NCBI GenBank assembly: GCA_032207245.1
Contig: CM063510.1
Coordinates: 44,894,239-44,958,238 of the forward strand
Length of the DNA stretch: 64,000 nucleotides
Source of the DNA: Pardosa pseudoannulata
Taxonomy: Eukaryota; Arthropoda; Arachnida; Araneae; Lycosidae
Reading direction: 5' to 3'
The notes beneath the pieces are model-generated. The model was not told the DNA's origin and did no database searches. It saw only the letters and a list, made by a program, of their open reading frames with translations. Every line of letters starts with the position of its first letter. The stretch's first letter is position 1. The translations under genes and the position numbers were made by a program. Below, one piece after another: positions 24,254 to 32,275 of this stretch.

Positions 24254-25828
24254 TTATATGTGAATTTTTAATTTCAATTCCAACTATGAAAACTAAAAAT
24301 TACTTTAATTAAGTTATAAAAAAAAATATGTTCATTTAGAAAAACAAACAGAAAACTACCTAGATAAAATTCTCCAGAATAAGCCTTTTTCATCCTCTAT
24401 TAAAAGCATTCTTGTCGGTTAAACCTATTTACCTTAATGAAGTCATTCTAATATTAAATTCTTACCTCTAGTTAAGTATTTTCCATAAAACAGACACTGC
24501 ATCTTAACAGTTGTACTTGAAATATTCCTTTCATCATATAAATAATTGAAACAGTCCTATAACAAAGAAAATATCAGTGCTTAAATATATTGATATATAC
24601 TTTATCCAGATCTATATAAATATACATGTCTATAAATTCCCTAATTAAACTGATAATCTATTTTTATTTAGTAAACACTTAACTATTAAAAAATAATCTC
24701 TATAAACTTGTCATGTAAAATAAAACTAGACAATAGAAAAATGTTAGAAATATTTCCTATTAAATTGCTTCTATAATATGTTTTATACTGCCAGCTTCAT
24801 ATGAATTAAATTATTTCCATGTAAAGGGACTTTTCAAAAGTTAGTCATATATTGAGCCATTACACAAAACATATTCTATAATTACAAAAGTCAGGAGTAA
24901 GAAGCAAAATAATCTTCTAAAATTAATCAAAGAAAAAAAAAATACTACCTGAACACTTCAGTGAAGTTAAAAGGAAAAATTGCACTCTTTATAATTAAAC
25001 TATTTCCCTATAATAAATCAAAAATTTTCATAAGAAAATCAGTATGAAAATATAGACATTTTCTTTTATATTTGTAGAAAGATGGTCAATAAAAACATCT
25101 TTTAAAATGCACTCTGGCTGATGTTTGATTGCACCAATGGAATGTTACATTTTATTTAAATAAACTTAAAATATATGGAACTTAAGGCATCTGTATAAAA
25201 AAAAAATAGTTTTAAAATATATAATCAGCTTTTTTTAAAAAAATAATTTAAATGCTTATCTTATATGATTAAAGAAAAGTTGATGAAAATTTAATAAATT
25301 GCTAATAAGAATAGAAATAAAAATTACAATATTTATAATGATATATCAATATCATTGAGAAATGTAGATTAAATAGTGAAGCTAAATGAATGCAAATTAT
25401 TTATTACTTCTTCTGATATTAAGAAAATTTAATTGCCATATGAATAAATTACTATAGGGTTAAGTTAGGAAATTTAATTTTAAAATTCGTAAGAGCATAT
25501 ATTCCATGAACCACTAAGCTTACCCGCATGAAAGATTGGATTTCAGTTTTTGAGGCTTCTCTCTGTAACTTTTCTCGCCAATACGGATTCAAAAGAATTA
25601 TTCCAACCTAAAATAAAATTGAACACAATACAGATTATACAATAAATTTCGAAATGAGAGTAAAATCTCATAAAAAAGGGGGAGCGGAATAATTACAATC
25701 AATTCAGCAGTTTTTCGAGATAACCTTTCATCTCGAGATTTACAATAAGTAATAAAAAGGCTGACAAGATGATGGACAATTGCACTGCTTTCATTATTTG
25801 GAATATCATATAAAATTTTTGAGGACAT
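5945..25828 (-). CDS. CFAP206: CFAP206, cilia- and flagella-associated protein 206 (14 exons)
   Basis: Complete gene. Exons in transcript order: 25697-25828, 25524-25607, 24466-24556, 23456-23644, 22758-22916, 21610-21702, 17129-17238, 16230-16349, 14383-14487, 14114-14254, 13130-13357, 11666-11806, 8955-9043, 5945-6041. All 13 introns are GT-AG, phases agree throughout, and the sum is 1779 bases: 592 residues plus TGA. The vertebrate protein is about 620 residues. Diagnostic segments in family order are [31 protein letters not shown] followed by [27 protein letters not shown], and [20 protein letters not shown]. From family knowledge, CFAP206 (FAP206) is an axonemal protein that docks radial spoke RS2 and nearby dyneins to the doublet microtubule. 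In an arthropod the likely site is the sperm flagellum. There are no membrane segments or signal peptide. The exon-1 ATG is the first in frame in a compact 5' region. Transcription probably depends on the X-box just upstream. Assignment is by hand alignment from memory. Confidence 0.95.
7667..7987 (-). pseudogene. 3' fragment of a non-LTR retrotransposon ORF2
   Basis: An open stretch of about 106 residues on the minus strand resembles the extreme C-terminus of jockey/R1-type ORF2 proteins. It has the [15 protein letters not shown] motif, then E.PPHCAYC, then TVAHILTSC, i.e. the C-x2-C...H-x4-C finger typical of that region. There is no reverse transcriptase domain upstream, so this is a 5'-truncated LINE insertion inside CFAP206 intron 13 (6042-8954). 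The AT-rich sequence at about 7040-7660 may be its 3' UTR. Not expected to be expressed as protein. Confidence 0.8.
8955..9043 (-). CDS. CFAP206: CFAP206 exon 13
   Basis: Acceptor TTTTAG, donor CCAAA|GTAATA. 89 bases. It encodes [20 protein letters not shown], almost identical to the family C-terminal motif. Confidence 0.95.
9495..9549. other. Long hairpin in CFAP206 intron 12
   Basis: Two 23-base arms (9495-9517 and 9527-9549) are inverted copies matching at 21 of 23 positions around a 9-base loop. On the plus strand one of the two mismatches would be a G:U pair. It may be a MITE relic or a small-RNA precursor-like hairpin; the sequence alone does not say which. Confidence 0.6.
11666..11806 (-). 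CDS. CFAP206: CFAP206 exon 12
   Basis: Acceptor TTATAG, donor TAT|GTATGC. 47 codons, phase 0. It contains SVQT and then [14 protein letters not shown], matching the vertebrate YEWNEWELRRKAIK segment. Confidence 0.94.
12556..12602. repeat. (TA)n microsatellite in CFAP206 intron 11
   Basis: About 47 bases of uninterrupted alternating TA. Confidence 0.95.
13130..13357 (-). CDS. CFAP206: CFAP206 exon 11
   Basis: Acceptor TTTTAG, donor ATT|GTAAGT. 76 codons, phase 0. It carries the best-conserved block of the protein: GFCAY, then GILVP, then [15 protein letters not shown], then ALNYFQKQP. Confidence 0.95.
14114..14254 (-). CDS. CFAP206: CFAP206 exon 10
   Basis: Acceptor TTTCAG, donor CAG|GTAAGT. 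47 codons, phase 0. It is acidic and ends in VTLDIQ, directly before the conserved GFCAY motif of exon 11. Confidence 0.9.
14383..14487 (-). CDS. CFAP206: CFAP206 exon 9
   Basis: Acceptor TTTTAG, donor GAG|GTAAAT. Exactly 35 codons, phase 0. The [19 protein letters not shown] segment aligns with the vertebrate TLWTSLQDE...VLSNLF segment. Confidence 0.92.
16046..16132. repeat. (TA)n microsatellite in CFAP206 intron 8
   Basis: About 80 bases of TA following a short TATC tract. Confidence 0.95.
16230..16349 (-). CDS. CFAP206: CFAP206 exon 8
   Basis: Acceptor CCCTAG, donor TAT|GTAAGT. Exactly 40 codons, phase 0. It is a predicted helical segment. Confidence 0.9.
17129..17238 (-). CDS. CFAP206: CFAP206 exon 7
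   Basis: Acceptor TTGTAG, donor AAA|GTAAGT. 110 bases, restoring phase 0. It contains [19 protein letters not shown], a helical stretch matching the middle of the family. Confidence 0.9.
17868..18270 (-). pseudogene. Helitron Pif1-type helicase, C-terminal remnant
   Basis: Two overlapping minus-strand frames share one protein. The upstream frame (18270 to about 18080) has [14 protein letters not shown] and [13 protein letters not shown]. The downstream frame has [20 protein letters not shown] followed by [15 protein letters not shown]. The second is the characteristic last helicase motif (LYVA.SRV....LKVL) of Helitron RepHel proteins. At least one frameshift lies near 18060, and the Rep and most helicase motifs are absent. 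A dead fragment. Confidence 0.75.
18724..18905. repeat. Direct-repeat pair around a tRNA-like B box
   Basis: The block GCCAATCGATTCCTCGTG, followed by a C-rich stretch, occurs at about 18725 and again at about 18873. Between them, on the minus strand, is a pol III B-box/T-arm-like sequence (CCGGGTTCGAACCCCGG) followed by a T-run. It may be a tRNA-derived SINE with target duplication or an internal repeat of the Helentron-like element. Confidence 0.5.
19432..19496. repeat. (AC)n(TA)n microsatellite in CFAP206 intron 6
   Basis: About 20 bases of AC followed by about 45 bases of TA. Confidence 0.95.
20476..21150 (+). mobile_element. Mariner-family transposon remnant
   Basis: Imperfect terminal inverted repeats (GAGAGATGAAAAAGTAAGGT at the left; the right end reads back as AAGGGATGATAAAAAAGTAA) bound about 675 bp. 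Inside, forward frames broken by stops carry the end of a mariner transposase: a PSLDLE stretch and then [15 protein letters not shown] near 20880-20940, the region of the last catalytic residue onward. It lies in intron 6 of CFAP206. The N-terminal half of the transposase is missing, so it is a non-autonomous relic. Confidence 0.75.
21610..21702 (-). CDS. CFAP206: CFAP206 exon 6
   Basis: Acceptor TAATAG, donor CAGA|GTAAGT. 93 bases, phase 1 at both ends. It aligns with the segment following the GIRL motif ([13 protein letters not shown]). The intron after it, 17239-21609, is the longest of the gene and is filled with transposon remnants. Confidence 0.9.
22758..22916 (-). CDS. CFAP206: CFAP206 exon 5
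   Basis: Acceptor TTTTAG, donor GATG|GTAAAT. 159 bases, phase 1 at both ends. It contains the family hallmark GIRL followed by a Gly-rich turn ([14 protein letters not shown]). Confidence 0.93.
23315..23341. repeat. Poly-T tract in CFAP206 intron 4
   Basis: 27 consecutive T. On the gene strand this is poly-A and could be the tail of a degraded retroposon. Confidence 0.9.
23456..23644 (-). CDS. CFAP206: CFAP206 exon 4
   Basis: Acceptor TTTTAG, donor AAAA|GTAAAG. 189 bases, phase 1 at both ends. It is lysine- and aspartate-rich and predicted helical. Confidence 0.88.
24200..24251. repeat. (TA)n microsatellite in CFAP206 intron 3
   Basis: About 50 bases of alternating TA. Confidence 0.95.
24466..24556 (-). 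CDS. CFAP206: CFAP206 exon 3
   Basis: Acceptor TTATAG, donor AGAG|GTAAG. 91 bases, ending in phase 1. It contains the segment [14 protein letters not shown], which aligns with the vertebrate IKMQVYFDMNYTNR segment. Confidence 0.92.
25524..25607 (-). CDS. CFAP206: CFAP206 exon 2
   Basis: Acceptor TTTTAG, donor CGG|GTAAGC. Exactly 28 codons, phase 0 at both ends, including the segment [13 protein letters not shown]. It aligns with the family's conserved region after the first helix pair. Confidence 0.9.
25697..25828 (-). CDS. CFAP206: CFAP206 exon 1 (start codon)
   Basis: Begins at the ATG (25826-25828) and encodes 44 residues from [10 protein letters not shown] to KTAELI. The donor is ATT|GTAATT. 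The following intron is only 89 bases long. The N-terminal helix-rich stretch matches the start of the family's FAP206 domain. Confidence 0.9.
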
Positions 25829-25921
25829 ATCAAAATAAATTTAATATTGGCGAGTTCTTAAAAAAAATCTGTGCGATTACACACGATATTGTTTACTCGT
25901 ATTTGAAATAAACACAACTTG

Positions 25922-25935
25922 GTTGTCATGGGGAT
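25922..25935 (-). promoter_or_regulatory. X-box (RFX/DAF-19 type) candidate upstream of CFAP206
   Basis: Read on the gene's strand the site is ATCCCCATGACAAC, which fits the degenerate ciliary X-box consensus RYYNYYATRRNRAC at all 14 positions. It lies about 93 bases upstream of the CFAP206 ATG, within the range typical of X-boxes in nematode cilium genes. A TGACGT half-CRE lies about 10 bases further upstream (25943-25948). RFX factors are the conserved activators of axonemal genes. Binding here is inferred. Confidence 0.6.
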
Positions 25936-27399
25936 TTCATCGTGACGTATTTTGATGAAACTACAGTTACAGCTACTATTTGCCTTTTAAATGTGTACTT
26001 TTTATTTTCTTTTTTTGATATAAATGGGAAAACTGTATAAGCTACAGTTGTCATACAACTTAACTTCAAAATTTTTATGTTTTAGAACTCTCAGTAAAAA
26101 AATAAAACCAACGACTTTGAGTATGCAGTGAGATGGTTAGTACGACTGCCAGGCTCGAATTCCGCACCCCAGGATTAACTTTGTGTTGAATTGATATGGT
26201 AGTTTAAAACCTTCTTTTCGATACAGGGAATAGAAAAAACAAATCCGCGGAAGGAAAAGGTTTAAATGATCATTCTCGCTAAAGTAGATGACTTTGGAGA
26301 AAGAAGCATTCCTTTAAAAATTCGTTTAATAACAGTAACAATAATAATGAATATAATAATAGGGGGTGGGATTGCGATGCAGTGCATCCCTGCAATATAA
26401 CGATGACATCATTTTGAAAAATTCGATGAGTAAGGAACCTCATGGGAGAGGAAAAAGGGCCCTGATCGAGCGAAGGACCTGTTATACTTGAGCTCCGGCT
26501 ATTTATAAAAGCAACGAGTAAGGGATCTTTATTGCTATTATGCTGTGGATTAATTATTTCTGTTTTTAAATGTTTGAATACTTTCTGTGTTGTTCCTTCT
26601 GTAAGTATTTATTTCGTTAATTCAGTCTAGCATCAAATTTGTCTAACGACACCGCTAGAAGACCTACACACACACATGTATACATATCAAAACTATTATT
26701 CCTAAAATAGATATTCAAATTTCTCCTTCTTCCCTTTCTAATTTTTTCTACTTAATTTTCCAGTCGGAAAATATTAGATAAATGATCGTTCTTTGACGTA
26801 AATTCTTTTTACCCATCTATCAAAACAAAAGCGGGAATAAATGCTAATAATTTTCAGTCCGCTGGCTACATTTTTCAGCTGTTCTGAGAAAACGTTATTG
26901 TTTCTGCTGTAATTAAAGTGCTGTTTATGTATTTTTGAGCTAGTTTAAATGATCAAGATTTACTCTCTACTTCCAAAATGTGCAAATCCACCTTAGTCTC
27001 ACAAGAAAAAAATCCCGTGATTCACTTGTTGTGGGCTGAATCGGCGACAAATGTGCATAAACTTAAAGCATTCAACGCAGAGCTATTGCACTGTAAAGAA
27101 AATCGGTAGAAAAATATGTTTTTGATTATCAATAAATGTGAAATTTCACAACTCTGGACTTCGTTTTTCTGATGCCACGATGACTGCAGTTGAGTTACAT
27201 TGCCATGCAAACCCTCACAATTTTAAATATAAGCTATTTCTCCCGTGTAATCAGTAAAGAATATTTCAATGGCAACAAGTATCTCTCGTATAGCACGGTT
27301 AATTCGTACTGTTCTACATCGAAAACGTATTATATGTTATTTAAATTATTATTTTATTATTTGTTATATTAATTCTGTATGTACATAACATAAATTAGG
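25936..27399. other. Upstream flank of CFAP206 with repeat relics
   Basis: No gene was recognised. At about 26125-26175 a degenerate tRNA-like sequence (GAGATGGTTAGTACGA, then GGCTCGAATTCCG) suggests a SINE head. From about 26370 to 26650 the sequence has the composition of an LTR: a TATA-like ATTTATAAAAG at 26501-26511 followed by T/G-rich sequence and an ACGACACC end. I could not define TG/CA borders or a duplication, so a solo LTR is only a suggestion. Confidence 0.35.
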
Positions 27400-28653
27400 G
27401 TAATATGTACCGTGTTATACGAAACTTTGAAGTAATAAAATCACGGCAATGTGAACTGTGTTATATCGAAATCAAATCTTAAGGTGTAAAATTTTATCAT
27501 AGCTGAGATTTCGTTCCAATAAAACAAACGTTCAAGTGGAAAAGTAAGTTAACTTCAAGTTTTTAATCAAATATAAAAATAAAAATATATTCAAAATTTA
27601 ATAATTATTATAAAATAAACAGAAAAGGTTTATTAAGTTCACAATGTTAAATTTTCATCATCACTCTCATCAGAAATTTTACAGCTATTTATTTTTCTCA
27701 AAGTTGATTGGAACTCCTCTTGATTGGTTATTTCTCCATCATTACAAAAGTTAACTGACGTAGTTGCAATTACCTGTCTGTTTCAGTATCGCAATTGTTT
27801 CAGAATTTTTCTATAATGAACAAAGAACTTTGCAACCCTCGTTTAAATTTTCTGCTAAGTATTACTAAAGAATCTTTTTCAACAACAACAAAAAAAAAGT
27901 TCTATTTTTTAGCTAAAGCTATTGTTTTTTGTAGATCAATTAAATTTAAATAAGCAACCTATGTAATATTACAAATGTTTTCGGAATCATGGGTGTAATT
28001 GGAAGAGGAGATATTTAGTTATTCAACTAGTTTGTCTTCATTAAAAGTCTGTTTTTCAAATAGTTCCCGAACATCATCGGTGTTCATATCTATAAATCCG
28101 CTCGCTTCTAAATTTGAAGCAACCGATATTACTCTATTATATTCTGCTTCCTCAAATGGGGCAAACTTTTCTCTCTGAACCATTAGTGGTAACAAAGGTG
28201 TAGACTTTCAAGCCAAATCTACATATGAAACATAATATAAAATAGAAAACTCTTTCCAAGCTTTAGTAAACGTTACATTTTTTATAGTTTTCCAGTCTCC
28301 CAAAATTTTTTGGGCTAGTCGTATGTAGTATGCCTTAAGTGTTGAAGTGATTCCTTGTTCTAATGGTTGGATCAATGATGAACAGTTTAGAGAATAAAGG
28401 TACAATTTTAACATTAGGATGATTAAACGTTTTTACGTTAGGATGATTACTGAGGCTATCAGTATTATCAGTGAGAAATAAAACTTTAAAGCTCATTTTT
28501 TCCTTCAAAAACTTTTAGACTTCTGGAATAAAACAATTTTTAAACCAGTCTTCAAGCAAATTTTGCATCATCAAGCACTTTTTATTTGCTCACCAGAAGA
28601 CAGGTAGATTGGATCTAGGTTTTTCATTGCTCTGGGATTCAAGGTACGATTTG

Positions 28654-28830
28654 CTGAACGATGGCTAATAGGTAGAACGTTGCTCTTCGTTACCGGAGTT
28701 CGCGGGTTCGAATTCAGCTGATGACATGGATGTTCGTAGCAGTTCAGAATCGACTATAAGCAGTAGGTCCCGGTCTCATTAGCCCTCGTGTAGCAAAACA
28801 GTAGACCACAGCGCTCTAAATCAGACCAAA
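28654..28830 (+). repeat. tRNA-derived SINE inserted in the pogo transposase
   Basis: Full-length copy. It has an A-box region (CGATGGCTAATAGGTAGAACG), a B box (GGGTTCGAATTC), the conserved ATGGATGTTCGTAGCAGTTC block, GCAGTAGGTCCCGGTCTCAT, and a CAGCGCTCTAAATCAGACC tail. Flanking TACGATTT and CATGATTT may be a decayed target duplication. Confidence 0.85.
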
Positions 28831-29114
28831 AATGAAGGCATGATTTATTATTGCTGGTTTTACTACAAAATCTCCTGATAGATCGCTATATATAGGGTAA
28901 ACCGATCTTTGCAAAGTTTATACCCTGGTGCTTACTTCTCAGTTTTCGAAATAAAAGTTCAAGATGGCAGTTTCTTCCAGTCAAAGGTGTCTCATTGGCG
29001 TTGGAATTTAGATCTGCTAAATATTCTCCCTCGTCAATAATTCGGGGAATTTCTAGTATACATTTTTGGACAGCATCTATATCTGCTAAATTTGTTCTCT
29101 TTGAAATTTTATAT

Positions 29115-29370
29115 CGTAAGACACAGGTCTGATGTTCGATCCTCAAGCTGGAAAGGGATGACTCAGTCTTTCATCCCTTAAAAGGGTAGACAAACTTAGG
29201 ACCACGTATGCTTGGAAACTAAACACTGGGGGTTCCGCTTAAGGTTGACCATTTAACCTGGACATACGCTTCACATCTCATGACCCTTGGTCTAGTAAAC
29301 GGAAATTGGGATTGTAGGTTATAGGCCCCCAAGTTGGGCTATTGCGCCGATGAGTTCAGTTTAGTTTAGC
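29115..29370 (+). repeat. Second SINE-like insertion in the pogo transposase
   Basis: It contains a B-box-like GATGTTCGATCCTCAAGC followed by GGGATGACTCAGTCTTTCAT, a core resembling that of tRNA-derived SINEs known from other invertebrates. It interrupts the transposase reading and is unlike the main SINE family of this window. Borders are estimated from where the transposase homology stops and resumes. Confidence 0.5.
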
Positions 29371-31210
29371 GAAATTTTATAGCGCACAAGGAAAACTTTT
29401 TCTTTAAATTTTCAAACAACGCTTTACTTGCTAAAAGTGATGTTTGGCTGTTTTATAGAAGAATGTTCATCTTTCTTTAAGTGTGTAAATTCTAAGTACT
29501 TTTTGTTTCATAATATTTGTTCTGAAAGGGATTCTTTTTTTTTATCTAAACAATCTTTCATCCATATTATAAGAGCATGTTACATTTTTACGATATTTAT
29601 GTAGATATACGTTTTACACCTTGCGAACAACCAACGGCAACATTTTTTTAAAATTTCTCTTTCCCTTTTTAATGTAATTCTAATAATAGTTTAACTTAAA
29701 TTTAATGATCTTGCAATGGATGTTGGCCTTTCTCCACTTTTTCTACGATCTAAAATTCCAGCGTTTTCGTCGGGTGAAATAAATTATTGTTTAAATTTTT
29801 GCTTCTTGCTTTTGTCAGACATCTAAATTTAGGATTTAAAATTAGGTTCACTATGAACGTTACAACTTAATTTTTTACATATCTTAAATTAAAATTATTA
29901 TGCATTTATAAACTTACAAAAGAAAGTTATTATTCTCAATGTATTTTTCTTTCACTTTTCGCCATTTACTTAAAAAGAAAGTTAAAATTAAAAAAAGAAG
30001 AAAAAAATTTGTAAACTTTATTTACAAAGAACGAAACACATACCATCAAAAATTCTAAATTTTATTGTATAGAAAAAAAATCCAAGATTTTTTGTAGGAT
30101 AAAGTTTAGAATTCCTCTTATTGAATGAAAATGTTATTTAATTTTTTAAAATCGTGTTATATCAAAACCGTAATATTAAACTCAAGTTTTGTGCCATCTA
30201 ATATTGAATTCATGTTATAATAATCTCAAATTTTGTGTGTAATATCGAAACCTTATATGTGTTTTTTTATACAAATTCACACTATTTGTCCTAGAGTTAT
30301 CAAATTTCGGACAGGGATTCTTTAATATCCATAAACGGTGGATGCTAATATTCAAACCTCTTCTGCTCATCCTATAAAATGATATTACAGTATGACGAAT
30401 ATTAACGTTGTACGATAGATTGCAACGGTAGTATTGCAACGATAACATTGCAACGATAGATGACAGTACATGAGTGATATTGTTTTATTTCAGCATGGTT
30501 TTTAACATGGTGAAATTGCTCCCAATGTGTTTATTCAAATATCTTGTGCATTAAAAGTAGTGGGCACGTAAAAAGTTGTATATTGAGATCTAATTTAACT
30601 TTGTTTAAATACTTTTGAAAGTTAGATATAAGTAACACAATTGCTGACTAATAAACAATAATGGGTATTTTAAATTCATGGAGTTTTCCAGTTTTCTACA
30701 ATCAGAATAAACATGAAATATATTTAAGGTAAGGGGCAACATTCCCGTTATTGGGCAGAGGCTGTACACTTAATTTGAAGATGTAATATCTTGGTTGATA
30801 AATTTATTTCGTACAGGTGAAGCACAACGGATATAATAATTCACTTATAATAATTTGGTATTATAATTAACTTTTCGAATCGCACAGACACTGCTAGCAT
30901 TTTTGCTGCGATTCGACAGAGGGTGGGTGGGGGACATTTTAGTTACAATTTTTATTAGCAATAATAAATAAAAGGTAAATGTAAGGATGATTTTATTTCG
31001 TAATATAGTTATAGAAAATCATATATTAATTTTGTTTATTTATTGACGCTAATGAAACTTAAATATATATTTGCTTAAGCCCATCCAAAGATTTTGGGAC
31101 CATACATTGTCATTCTTTCAATTGAAAAAAAAATTACAATATATGTATTACCAGTTTTCTACAGAAATTAAATTTTCGTTACAGACATAAGCATCTAAAA
31201 AATGATTATC

Positions 31211-31379
31211 CGAACGATGGCCGATTGGTTAGGGTGCTGGCCTTCGGTACGGGAGTTCGTGGGTTCGAATCCCACTGTGGCATGGATGTTCGTAGCCATT
31301 CGGAATCGACTTTAAGCAGTAGGTCCCGGTCTCATTAGCCCTCGGGTTGCAAAAAGTAGACCATAGCACTCCAAACCTA
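31211..31379 (+). repeat. tRNA-derived SINE with 14-bp target duplication
   Basis: Best-preserved copy of the family. A box in CGATGGCCGATTGGTTAGGG, B box in GGGTTCGAATCCC, then the tRNA-unrelated body and a CCAAACC tail. The flanks AAAAAATGATTATC (31197-31210) and AAAAAATGATTACC (31380-31393) match at 13 of 14 positions, the mark of LINE-mediated insertion. Confidence 0.92.
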
Positions 31380-31562
31380 AAAAAATGATTACCATTATAG
31401 GCAGGTTCAATATATATCGAACAAATACGTAAATTCACGTATCTAAAGAAAATATTGCATGCAGATTTATCGTTATAGATAGTATTTTTGTAACTAAAGA
31501 TGGACGCTATGGTAATGTAATTTGGATTTGAAGGTTTTGCACGATACAATAGTTTTTACCTT

Positions 31563-31915
<353 letters not shown>

Positions 31916-31949
31916 TTGATGCTTATAACTTTTGTGTTTGAAGTCTTTG

Positions 31950-32020
31950 TGGCCGAGTGGTCATGGCATCAGACTGCGATTCGAGAGGCCCCGGATCTAA
32001 AACTGGCAGGGATGCTGAAG
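31950..32020 (+). repeat. tRNA-Leu/Ser-like retroposed sequence
   Basis: GTGGCCGAGTGGTCATGGCA followed by TCAGACTGCGATTCGAGAGG looks like the D-arm and anticodon arm of a class II tRNA. The expected B box is decayed (CCGGATCTAAAAC) and no acceptor stem closes, so this is a relic, not a tRNA gene. Confidence 0.5.
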
Positions 32021-32237
32021 CTAATTTAATTTAATTTCCAGTATATCTAGAAAGGACTAGAATAGTCTTAAAATTACTGATATAGTTTTCCAGAAAATTG
32101 TACGTTGGTATAAAAGAGCGAGTAGCTCAGTTTGAATTTAATTCTCAGTTTGTTATCCTACTGTGGTGTGCTAAATAAATAGCTTTGCGTTCCCGCTATT
32201 TGTGTGCCTTGTTTGTTTCTCTAATATCAACGTGACA
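32012..32237 (+). repeat. Possible solo LTR
   Basis: It has a TATA box (GTATAAAAG, 32108-32116), an AATAAA signal (32174-32179), T-rich sequence after it, and a terminal CAACGTGACA, the usual order of U3-R-U5 in a gypsy LTR. No coding sequence or clear target duplication accompanies it, and the left border is a guess. Confidence 0.35.
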
Positions 32238-32275
32238 ATATATATATACATATGTATGTATATATAATATATATA

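Larger units (their letters stand above)
28200..29822 (-). pseudogene. Pogo/jerky-like DDE transposase, interrupted
   Basis: The reading frame starts at the ATG at 29820-29822 (MSDKSKKQKFKQ, then LDRRKSGERPTSIARSLNLS), a CENP-B/psq-type DNA-binding N-terminus. It is interrupted at about 29115-29370 by a SINE-like sequence and resumes with an NANETPLTGR stretch, equivalent to the N-x-DET-G-x-F catalytic region with the key Asp changed to Asn. A second SINE (28654-28830) breaks it again. It ends with FKVLFLTDN and then SSLIQPLEQGITSTLKAYYI, the last catalytic block. Stops and frameshifts are numerous, so it is not functional. Confidence 0.8.
27400..30260 (-). mobile_element. Degraded pogo/Tigger-type DNA transposon
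   Basis: A broken pogo-like transposase (28200-29822, minus strand) lies between clusters of short GTGTTATAYCGAAA-type repeats at about 27410-27480 and 30150-30260. Such subterminal repeats are usual in pogo/Tigger elements. The outer borders are approximate because I could not fix the terminal inverted repeats. Two younger SINE-like sequences are inserted in the transposase. Confidence 0.6.
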
